DNA of 64,000 nt from NCBI GenBank assembly GCA_030272585.1, contig BSYQ01000005.1, positions 2,852,001-2,916,000 on the forward strand. The letters are read 5' to 3'. The DNA is from Bryopsis sp. KO-2023 (taxonomy: Eukaryota; Chlorophyta; Ulvophyceae; Bryopsidales; Bryopsidaceae). Shown here piece after piece: positions 57,609-64,000 of this stretch. Every line of letters begins with the position of its first letter. The first letter of the stretch is position 1. A model generated the notes under the pieces. The model ran no database searches. It was not told the DNA's origin and saw only the letters and a list, made by a program, of their open reading frames with translations. The translations under genes and the position numbers were made by a program.

Positions 57609-57790
57609 GGCGGGAGGCACTGAAACAACAAGAAAAGGAGGAGCTCAAAAAGCTTTTGGATTACTTCCGGGAGAGTGCACAAGCATGGAGACCGAAAGGA
57701 GTGCCTGCAGCAGGAGTGCCAGCAGCAACGGCCGCAACCGGAGGGAAAGGAGGGAGTGAGGTGATAAGCTATACCACTTCGGATTTTTGA
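57609..57790 (+). CDS. gag: B2 Gag-protease, last part after A2
   Basis: Resumes RREALKQQEKEELKKLLDYF and ends SYTTSDF with TGA at 57788. Continuation of 32265-35754. Confidence 0.9.
57781..57787 (+). promoter_or_regulatory. -1 frameshift site of B2 (G_GAT_TTT)
   Basis: GGATTTT then TGA; the -1 frame is open into pol. Confidence 0.72.
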
Positions 57791-59802
57791 GTGGGCCGGC
57801 CACCGACGTCCTCCTTCGGCGACACCTGAAGGGGTGGCGGGAGTGGGTCGGTCCAGAAAAACGAAATAAAAGGAAAAGGAAAAGGAGGAGACGTGGCAAA
57901 CGTGGGGGACGGAAAGAGCAATGGCGTCGATCAGGGAGGCGGATCAAGGAGCAAGAATGGAGAATGCAACGCCAAACACAAGAGGTAGAAAGGGCCAGAA
58001 GTCTGTGGCCAGACTCATGGGCCATGCAGTGTTTGAACCATAGTAAAACAGTGGAAGCAGAAATTCTGGTGAGACAAGAGATAAAAGGAGAAGAAGAAAA
58101 GAAAAGAAGGGAAAATTCAAGGGAAGGGGAAGCAGCTGAAAAAGAATTGGGAAGAGAAAAGAAAGAAAAAGGAGAAAGAAAAGAAAAGTTTGGGTTGAAA
58201 GAAATGGGACAGACAGCAGTTCAGCTGCAGGAAAACCAGATTTGGGCAGGGGTGGTTCCCCTTGGGACTTCTGATGTAGAAAATAAAACGTTTGCCACAG
58301 AAAAGGAAAGAAAGGAGGAAAAGGTGTCACTTAGAGAAAAATTGGAAGAACTGAAAATTAGTCCCCATCTAACCCCCCACCAAAGAAAGGAACTGCTGGA
58401 TCTTCTGCAGCAGTACCCCGATGCCTGTGCTTGGTCCTCGGATCAGGTCGGGCAAACCAACCTCTTATACCACGAGATTCCCACCGGAGATCATCCCCCC
58501 ATCAGGCAGAACCCCTACAGGTTCAGTTACGCGGAGAACCGGGTGGTAAAATCGGAGGTGGCGAGGATGCTCCTGGACGGAGTGGTGCGGAAGTCAAAGT
58601 CCCCGTGGGCCTCACCGATCGTTCTAGTCCCAAAGCCAGATGGGTCGGTGCGGTTCTGCGTTGATTACCGCAAGCTTAACAAGGTGACCACCCGAGATAG
58701 CTTTCCCCTCCCGAGGATTGAGGACGCGATCAACCAATTTTCGGAGGCCAAATTCTTTACCGCTCTGGATTTGAGGTCAGGGTATTGGCAGGTCAGGATG
58801 AGCACCGCCTCCGCGGAGAAAACGGCTTTCATTACCCAGGAGGGGCTGTATGAGTTCGTAGTGATGCCCTTCGGGCTCAGTAACGCCCCAGCGACCTTCC
58901 AAAGGATGATGAACGAGGTACTGGGACCCATGCTGTGGAAGGGGGTGATCGTGTACCTGGATGACATTATCATCTATGCGGAGACCTGGGAAAAGCATCA
59001 GGAGATCCTGGCAGAAGTGCTGCAGCGGTTGAAGGAGGCCAACCTGAGGATCAGCCCGAGGAAATCGGACTTTGGGTTCGAGGAGCTGCTGTACTTGGGC
59101 CACATCGTGGGGAAAGGGGAAATCAAAATGAACCCGAAGAAGGTAGCCACAGTGGAGATGCAAGAGCCACCGGTGGATGTGTCTACTTTGCGGTCCTTCC
59201 TGGGCCTTACTTCTTACTACAGGAGATTTGTGCGCGACTATGCAAGGATCGCTGCACCTCTGACGGAGTTGTTGAAGAAGGATGTGCCATTTGAATGGAG
59301 GGAACGCCACCAACAAGCATTTGAGAGGCTGAAGAAAAGCATTACCGATCAACCAGTCCTGGCTCCACCACAGCCACACCTACCATACATTCTGCAAACA
59401 GACTGGAGCAGCCAGGCTGTGGGGGCAGTACTCTGTCAAAAGGATGAGCAAGGGAGAGAGCATGTGGTGGCTTATGCCAGCAAAAGACTCAATCCTGCTG
59501 AGAGGAATTATTCTGCAGTGGAAGGGGAGTGCCTAGCAGTGGTGTGGGCTTGCACCTTATTTCGGCCATACATCTACGGAACGGAATTTGTGCTGCAGAC
59601 TGATCAAAGAGCCTTACAATGGTTGATGACGGGTACCAAACTGACGGGGAAACTGATGAGGTGGGCACTCCGCCTACAAGAGTTTGATTTCACGATTGAG
59701 TTCCGCGCTGGGAAGAGTAACGCAAATGCGGATGCACTGACAAGGCTTCCAGTTCCGCTGGACCATCCAATAGTCAGTGGTTCCACAGCGCTTCGTCCAT
59801 GA
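57781..59802 (+). CDS. pol: B2 pol: reverse transcriptase and RNase H
   Basis: 671 residues from the TTG in the shift site. Basic/Glu-Lys N-terminus, RT with VDYRKLNKVTTRD, LDLRSGYWQV and YLDDIIIYAE (about 58960), RNase H LQTDWSSQAVGAVLCQKDEQ, NANADALTRLP. Intact and close to B3 over most of its length, in keeping with the 3' half of B2 being B3-like. Confidence 0.94.
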   Translation, partial: GFLSGPATDVLLRRHLKGWREWVGPEKRNKRKRKRRRRGKRGGRKEQWRRSGRRIKEQEWRMQRQTQEVERARSLWPDSWAMQCLNHSKTVEAEILVRQEIKGEEEKKRRENSREGEAAEKELGREKKEKGERKEKFGLKEMGQTAVQLQENQIWAGVVPLGTSDVENKTFATEKERKEEKVSLREKLEELKISPHLTPHQRKELLDLLQQYPDACAWSSDQVGQTNLLYHEIPTGDHPPIRQNPYRFSYAENRVVKSEVARMLLDGVVRKSKSPWASPIVLVPKPDGSVRFCVDYRKLNKVTTRDSFPLPRIEDAINQFSEAKFFTALDLRSGYWQVRMSTASAEKTAFITQEGLYEFVVMPFGLSNAPATFQRMMNEVLGPMLWKGVIVYLDDIIIYAETWEKHQEILAEVLQRLKEANLRISPRKSDFGFEELLYLGHIVGKGEIKMNPKKVATVEMQEPPVDVSTLRSFLGLTSYYRRFVRDYARIAAPLTELLKKDVPFEWRERHQQAFERLKKSITDQPVLAPPQPHLPYILQTDWSSQAVGAVLCQKDEQGREHVVAYASKRLNPAERNYSAVEGECLAVVWACTLFRPYIYGTEFVLQTDQRALQWLMTGTKLTGKLMRWALRLQEFDFTIEFRAGKSNANADALTRLPVPLDHPIVSGSTALRP

Positions 59803-60529
59803 TTTACTATGGAACCCCAAATCAGAGCTGACAAGGTGCAACCATTGTTGTCCCAATGGAAGTACTCAACAGTGGTAGGGGACACTTGAATTTTGTGAGG
59901 TTTTTGCATATTTCTTGCCTACCATTGTTGTTGCAAAAGGTCAAGGGGGAAAAAGTGGATCAATGGATGGATAAGGATCAAATGAAATATTTGGAAAGAA
60001 AGGATTTGCCTGCTGGGAGACAAGCTGAGGCGAAAGTGCACAGAAGAAGTCGACGATATTGAAGGGTAGCAGGAGATGCTCACCCACTCAAGTACTTGAG
60101 CAGAGAAAGAGAATGGCGACAGGTGCCAAATGAGGAACAACGATAGTCTGTGGTTCGAGATATCCACAGACAGAATGCGCACATCGGCGGGAGAGGATTG
60201 AGCCAGAGGAGTGCAGCAGCTGCACTGCAGCAAGAGTTATATATCAAAAGAGGAAGAGCAAGTGTGGCAGACGTGCCATAACTGCAGAGAGAGTCAGAAA
60301 GCGCCTAAGGAACTATATCCATTACGGCAGCATGGGAGAGAGAAAGCGCCTAAGGGACTTCATCCATTACGGCAGCATATACCGTTGAGAGCTTGGGAGA
60401 GATTGGGAGTGGACCTCATCACCTTGCTTACAGCGGAGAGAGGAGAAAGAAATGAAGTGGCAGAACTTCTACAGAAGCCGGGCGTTCAACTAAGGAAAGG
60501 ACGACCATACCATTCGGAGACCGATTGAC
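59803..60529 (+). pseudogene. B2 integrase remnant
   Basis: Same layout as B3. A VKGEKVDQWMDKDQMKYLER piece stops at 60060. An ORF 60211-60528 carries VWQTCHNCRESQKAPKEL, the duplicated KAPK piece and LGVDLITL, then the deletion joint to NEVAELLQ, then GRPYHSETD and stop. The second Asp and the Glu are absent, so no strand transfer is possible from this copy. Confidence 0.87.
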
Positions 60530-61291
60530 TAGTGGTACGGATGGATCGCGAAATACAATATGGTATTTTCTGGTTTTGTTTTGTTTTGTATTGTTGTTTT
60601 GTTTGGTATTGCTGTATTTCTGCAGCAGCAGTGGGTGGGTTTTTATTTTGTTTTTGGTTCTACTTTGTTCTTGGATACTATTTCTGCAGGAATAGTATTC
60701 AGTCAGTCGATAAAGAAAAGAACTTTTCTTTTGATACTTTTTGAGCTCAATAGAGAACTGGGGAAGAAAAGGGGGGTAAACAAGGGACAAACAGGGACAA
60801 ACTGGTCACTTTGACCTATAGGGGTGAAAGAACAGCTGTTAGCTATGAGGAAAAAAAAGGGGGGGAACTGATTGAAGTGCAGCACCACTGGTTTACATTC
60901 GAGTGCTCTTTGAACAGTCCTGCTGGGTTTAAAGAACAGCTGATGGCTGTGATTAAAAAAAAAAAAAAAGGGGGGGACCTGTTTGAGGAACAACATTGTT
61001 TGTTTACATTTTGATGTCCTTGAACAGTTTTGCTGTGGAAAAAAAAAAAAAAAAATAATAAAATGGATCTGCCGTAACAATGGGCGCTTGTTTTGTGTTT
61101 CTGAGCACTACGTCTACAGACATAGTAGCCAGTCAGGCAGTTCAGAGAAAGATTTTCTTGTTGATATTTTTGGAAAAGTTCTGGGAACAACTAGCTAACA
61201 ACTATAGACCAGGCACAGAAGAAGTTCAGTGGGGGAGGTTAAGTTAAACTTTTGGGGACAAAAGTCAAGGGAGGAGGGGAGTGGTTACAGC
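60530..61291 (+). other. B2 non-coding 3' region with polypurine tract
   Basis: As in B1: T/G-rich text, the diverged ~110-bp tandem duplication (GAACAGCTGTTAGCTATGAG at 60831, GAACAGCTGATGGCTGTGAT at 60935), poly-A runs, the hairpin at 61248-61265, the polypurine run and TGGTTACAGC up to 61291. No ORF. Confidence 0.75.
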
Positions 61292-61846
61292 TGTAACCCC
61301 AAACCACGTCGCCTCCACCGATTTCGTCACACTGGCCAGGGCCAGAGTGCTGTCGAGTAGAGGGGGGATAGTTAGGGCAGTCCTGCCATAGCAGTTCCAC
61401 CGCAGCCTAGAGGTAGCAGTTCAGCTGCAAGGTTGACTAGGTTGGACAGTCCTAGGAGGTGGTGCTGTAAGAATAGACTTGGGGTACCCCGAAAGATCAG
61501 ATGGGTTTGCTAGCTTAGGGAGTCTCAATCAGTAGGTGGGATCCTAGGTGATCGGTGGGACCGGGGTGAGTCAGGCTGCAGCCTATTTAAACGGCTGATC
61601 TTAGGGTATTGTACTTCTTGGTGTGGATCTTCTTGTGTTTTGTTCGAGTTTGGACCTTTGGACTGTTGTAAGAAAGCTTTTGAGAAGAGACCTGAGTGAA
61701 AAGTGCCTTGCAAGGCCGTGTGATCAAGTTAAAGAGGGGCTGTCCCCACTTCTGCCGTTCCAGTTCTGCAAAAACGCCTCCACAACCGTTAAGTCCAGCT
61801 GCAGGGGTGACCCCAGCGGTCAAGGCGACGCCATTTGTTGGTTACA
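61292..61846 (+). repeat. 3' LTR of B2
   Basis: The LTR is 555 bp, a 547-bp core plus TGGTTACA. It is B3-like, and clearly different from the B2 5' LTR. Followed by GCCGAG. Confidence 0.9.
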
Positions 61847-62267
61847 GCCGAGGTCAGTATTGTCGGTCCAACTCACTCCAAGACGATTGGCTATCGCAGC
61901 ACCCTTGCGCGATACACTGCTCCTACATCGTGCCCCCCCACTGGCCTGGGTGGAACGCGGTAGAATCGAACTACCCTGCACCGTTCGTTCCTTGGCTACA
62001 GCCCTTCGACCTTTCGGAATTCTGCGCAACTGGTCCTCCATGGCCAGGGTATCGACGTCGAAGACAGTGGGTTTGAAGTGGGGTTTTCTGAAAGTGTGAT
62101 GTGGGGGAATTTGTTACTTGAGGAACGTGGATTAGCTTACATAAGGGTTTCTTTTTTGGGACAGTTCACTTTTTTCGGCGCTGCTGCAAGGCAGTCTCCG
62201 GTTGGGTTGTACGATTGACTGGGACATTCATTTTCTGCCGATATAAAAAAGGCAATGTAATCAAAAA
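61847..62267. other. Anonymous sequence between B2 and the tRNA cluster
   Basis: No supported gene. On the minus strand near 61963-61979 there is GGTAGTTCGATTCTACC, which looks like a tRNA T-arm, but no acceptor, D- or anticodon arm can be built around it. Confidence 0.5.
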
Positions 62268-62269
62268 TT

Positions 62270-62338
62270 CCAGGTTAAGGAGGTGGACTCGAAATCCACT
62301 GGGTTTATCCCGCGCAGGTTCAAATCCTGCTCTCAGCG
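62270..62338 (+). pseudogene. Truncated tRNA-Ser(CGA)
   Basis: From GGTTAAGGAGG onward it matches the intact tRNA-Ser at 62573 closely: anticodon arm with loop bases CGA, long variable arm, T-arm (GGTTCAAATCC) and 3' acceptor strand TCTCAGC plus G. The 5' acceptor strand and most of the D-arm are replaced by unrelated A/T-rich sequence, so it cannot fold as a tRNA. Confidence 0.7.
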
Positions 62339-62392
62339 TCCCACCCATGCTTTTCTCGGAGCGGCCGAAGAAAGGAGGATGCAAGGAGGATG

Positions 62393-62464
62393 CGCCGTTG
62401 CCGGGAATTGAACCCGGGTCTCCTGCGTGACAGGCAGGAATACTGACCACTATACTACAACGAC
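62393..62464 (-). tRNA. trnD-GTC: tRNA-Asp(GTC)
   Basis: 72 nt. Acceptor GTCGTTG/CAACGGC, discriminator G, anticodon stem CCTGC/GCAGG with loop CTGTCAC, T-arm GGGTTCAATTCCC. All arms pair. Confidence 0.93.
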
Positions 62465-62483
62465 CCGATCACGACGATGAGGA

Positions 62484-62542
62484 GGCGACGAGGCCGGTGA
62501 CGAGGCTGGTGACGAGGCTGATGATGAGGCCGGTGACGAGGA
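62484..62542. repeat. 12-bp minisatellite (ACGAGGCCGGTG-like), about 5 units
   Basis: The units read ACGAGGCCGGTG, ACGAGGCTGGTG, ACGAGGCTGATG, ATGAGGCCGGTG, ACGAGG. It lies between the Asp and Ser tRNA genes. Confidence 0.8.
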
Positions 62543-62572
62543 TGGACCACGGGACGCCCCATGATGACGTGA

Positions 62573-62654
62573 GTTGGGGTGTCCGAGTGGTCAAGGAGGT
62601 GGACTAGAAATCCACTGGGTTTATCCCGCGCAGGTTCGAATCCTGCCCTCAACG
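62573..62654 (+). tRNA. trnS-AGA: tRNA-Ser(AGA)
   Basis: 82 nt. Acceptor GTTGGGG/CCTCAAC (one G-T), discriminator G, anticodon AGA in loop CTAGAAA, long class II variable arm, T-arm AGGTTCGAATCCT. Looks functional. Confidence 0.94.
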
Positions 62655-62712
62655 AGGCGAGTGTTGAGTTCGCAAACGGAGGGGGTTTCGGAAAGGTTGC
62701 GAAAAGGTACGT

Positions 62713-62795
62713 TGTGGTGAGTGGGATTCGAACCCACGCTCGTCTCCGAACTAGAACCTGAATCTAGCGCCTTGGACCAACTCGGCCATCACCAC
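62713..62795 (-). tRNA. trnL-CAG: tRNA-Leu(CAG)
   Basis: 83 nt. Acceptor GTGGTGA/TCACCAC, discriminator A, anticodon stem CTAGA/TCTAG with loop TTCAGGT, class II variable arm, T-arm GGGTTCGAATCCC. Confidence 0.94.
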
Positions 62796-62912
62796 ACGAT
62801 CAGACCTAGGGAGCCCCTCCCCACGAGGGCCCCGCCCCGGACCGGGGTCGGAACGGTGGAAGACGGCGCCGAGGAGCACTCCGACATCGTCGGCACGAAA
62901 ACGTTTTCCGTG

Positions 62913-62998
62913 GCCTCGGTGGCGCAGTCGGTTAGCGCGTCGGTCTCATAACCTCGTGAGCCATCCAGAGGTCACCAGTTCCATCCTGGTCCGGGGCA
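62913..62998 (+). tRNA. trnM-CAT: Elongator tRNA-Met(CAT) with 12-nt intron
   Basis: 86 nt in the gene. Acceptor GCCTCGG/CCGGGGC (one T-G), discriminator A. Anticodon loop CTCATA is followed by ACCTCGTGAGCC (62951-62962), then ATCC resumes, so the intron sits one base 3' of the anticodon, as in plant elongator Met genes. Oddities: a C-A mismatch in the anticodon stem (positions 28-42) and C where a purine is expected in the T-loop (TTCCATC). It may be a weakened copy. Confidence 0.82.
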
Positions 62999-63064
62999 CT
63001 CCTCTTCTTTTCGGTCGAAGGAGAGCATCGCGCACACGAAAAAATGGAACGATCGGGGCACGCT

Positions 63065-63137
63065 CACACCCGGCGGGACTCGAACCCGCAACCCCCAGAT
63101 TAGAAGTCTGGTGCGCTATCCATTGCGCCACGGGTGC
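63065..63137 (-). tRNA. trnR-TCT: tRNA-Arg(TCT)
   Basis: 73 nt. Acceptor GCACCCG/CGGGTGT, discriminator G, anticodon loop CTTCTAA, T-arm GGGTTCGAGTCCC. Confidence 0.93.
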
Positions 63138-63270
63138 TCACGAGGGATGTTTCCCCGCGAGGCCGCAACGAGCGGCGAAAAGAAGGACAAGAGGGGGGAA
63201 AACGGGTGGGCCGTGGCGTTTCCACGTCGACCCCCACGGGGAACGACTCGTGATGACTCATTCTGAATGA

Positions 63271-63344
63271 GCCCGCTTAGCTCAGATGGCCAGAGCGCGC
63301 CCTTCGTAAGGGCGAGGCCGAGAGTTCGACTCTCTCAGTGGGCA
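63271..63344 (+). tRNA. trnT-CGT: tRNA-Thr(CGT)
   Basis: 74 nt. Acceptor GCCCGCT/AGTGGGC, discriminator A, anticodon stem CGCCC/GGGCG with loop TTCGTAA, T-arm GAGAGTTCGACTCTC. Confidence 0.93.
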
Positions 63345-63422
63345 ACCCTCCTTTTCCTCGCGGGGCAAATTTCGCCACGAACGAGGGGCCCCGAGATCGG
63401 AACGCGACAAAGGCATCGCGTC

Positions 63423-63494
63423 GGGATGTTGGTCTAGTGGTATGATTCTCGCTTCGGGTGCGAGAGGTCCCGAGTTCGATTCCCGGACATCCCC
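63423..63494 (+). tRNA. trnP-CGG: tRNA-Pro(CGG)
   Basis: 72 nt. Acceptor GGGATGT/ACATCCC, discriminator C, anticodon stem CTCGC/GCGAG with loop TTCGGGT. Plant-like in D- and anticodon arms. Confidence 0.94.
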
Positions 63495-63510
63495 CTCCCT
63501 CCATCGTCTC

Positions 63511-63668
63511 TTTCTCGGATCTCAGAGATCTTTTTATCGGATTCCGTCGATCTTTTTCTCGGATCTTAGAGATCTTTTCTTTCCGGATCTCGGAGATTTT
63601 TTTCTCGGATCTCAGAGATCTTTTTTTTTCCGGATCTCAGAGATTTTTTCCTCGAATCTCAGAGATCT
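63511..63668. repeat. Tandem array of seven short palindromic units (GATCTCAGAGATC)
   Basis: About 22-27 bp per unit: TCGGATCTCAGAGATC plus a T-run, with variants (ATTCCGTCGATC, ATCTTAGAGATC, ATCTCGGAGAT, AATCTCAGAGATC). Each full unit is a perfect palindrome around one central base; the T-runs after each resemble Pol III terminators. Lies between tRNA-Pro (+) and tRNA-Thr (-). Confidence 0.85.
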
Positions 63669-63696
63669 TTTCCCCAACATCGTGGCCCAAAGCTGG

Positions 63697-63770
63697 TGCC
63701 ACCTGTGAGAGTCGAACTCACGGCCTTTCGCTTACAAAGCGAATGCTCTAACCATCTGAGCTAAGGTGGC
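63697..63770 (-). tRNA. trnT-TGT: tRNA-Thr(TGT)
   Basis: 74 nt. Acceptor GCCACCT/AGGTGGC, discriminator A, anticodon stem TCGCT/AGCGA with loop TTGTAA-type bases giving TGT, T-arm GTGAGTTCGACTCAC. Second Thr isoacceptor in the cluster. Confidence 0.93.
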
Positions 63771-63877
63771 TTCGGGGTCTCGCTACTCCCGCACGTGGGC
63801 GAACGACGAGGACGGTCGCTCTCGACTTCGTTTCGGGCCCGATCGCTCCCCTCCCGTCGCATGCTTCGCGTGGCGTC

Positions 63878-63951
63878 GGACCTGTAGCTCAGTCGGTTAG
63901 AGCGCTGGTCTTATGAGCCGGAAGTCGCGGGTTCAATCCCCGCCAGGTCCA
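63878..63951 (+). tRNA. trnI-TAT: tRNA-Ile(TAT)
   Basis: 74 nt. Acceptor GGACCTG/CAGGTCC, discriminator A, anticodon loop CTTATGA, T-arm GCGGGTTCAATCCCCGC. The anticodon stem CTGGT/GCCGG has two G-T pairs. No intron. A decoding role for the rare ATA codon is expected from the anticodon. Confidence 0.87.
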
Positions 63952-64000
63952 CGACTCGCAAGAATGCACCGACATTGCGTCCGTCCGAGAAAGGCAAGAA

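Larger units (their letters stand above)
31180..61846 (+). mobile_element. B2: B-family retrotransposon interrupted by A2, with mismatched LTRs
   Basis: Own segments are 31180-35754 and 57609-61846. The 5' LTR (591 bp) is B1-like for its first ~220 bases and then diverges. The 3' LTR (547 + 8 bp) is close to the B3 LTR type. The flanking hexamers are AACGAG and GCCGAG, agreeing at four positions only. The two halves therefore may come from different B copies joined by recombination, or one LTR was converted. Content is otherwise standard B: gag-protease, frameshift, RT-RNase H, dead integrase. Confidence 0.82.

Noticed and set aside
61955-61990. tRNA-like T-arm on the minus strand in the anonymous segment
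   Set aside because: No acceptor, anticodon or D-arm can be paired around it.
62270-62338. Functional tRNA-Ser(CGA), perhaps with an intron in the 5' half
   Set aside because: No matching 5' acceptor strand for TCTCAGC was found in the ~100 bases upstream; truncation is simpler.
63511-63668. CRISPR-like array
   Set aside because: Units are directly adjoining palindromes with T-runs, no unique spacers, and the genome is eukaryotic.

Overview
This is a eukaryotic nuclear window of LTR retrotransposons nested in one another, ending in a dense cluster of tRNA genes. I see no ordinary host protein gene. The best lineage clue is at the right end. The elongator tRNA-Met gene has a short intron at the canonical position one base 3' of the anticodon, as in green plants, and the tRNA-Asp, -Pro and -Thr genes look plant-like. 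I infer Viridiplantae, possibly a streptophyte alga or other early-diverging plant with a repeat-rich genome. The species is not determinable from the sequence.

Three Ty3/gypsy families are present; the names are mine. Family C (one copy, C1, 1012-11115) is a chromovirus: gag, then pol by an A_AAA_AAA -1 frameshift, integrase with a chromodomain, and an extra 3' ORF. Family A (A1, reaching from beyond the left edge to 29781; A2, 35755-57608) has a Gag-protease ORF, an RT-RNase H ORF joined by a -1 frameshift at GGATTTT just before the gag stop, and a separate ORF of integrase fused to a long extra domain (ORF3). Family B (B1, 13242-21992; B2, 31180-61846; B3, 45027-53670 on the minus strand) has the same gag/frameshift/RT-RNase H plan. 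All three B copies carry only a deleted, stop-ridden integrase remnant and no ORF3.

Layout: A1 is interrupted in gag by C1 (5-bp TSD TCCTG) and further on by B1 (6-bp TSD GATGGG). A 1.4-kb segment (29782-31179) with an unrecognised ORF separates A1 from B2. B2 is interrupted near the end of gag by A2 (TSD GGCGGG). A2 is interrupted between integrase and ORF3 by B3 (TSD CCCAGC). After B2, 61847-62267 is anonymous. From 62270 to 63951 lie nine tRNA genes and one truncated tRNA gene on both strands.

A and B share LTR termini, primer-binding site, polypurine tract, a hairpin before it and the frameshift site, and they insert into each other. The simplest reading is an autonomous family (A) supplying integrase to a partner family (B) that keeps its own Gag, protease, RT and RNase H. 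The most unusual observation concerns the LTR ends. The right terminus of every integrated A/B copy carries 7-8 extra bases, (T)GGTTACA, that are absent from the 5' LTR-PBS junction. The same bases stand between the polypurine tract and the 3' LTR, inside the palindrome GGTTACAGCTGTAACC.
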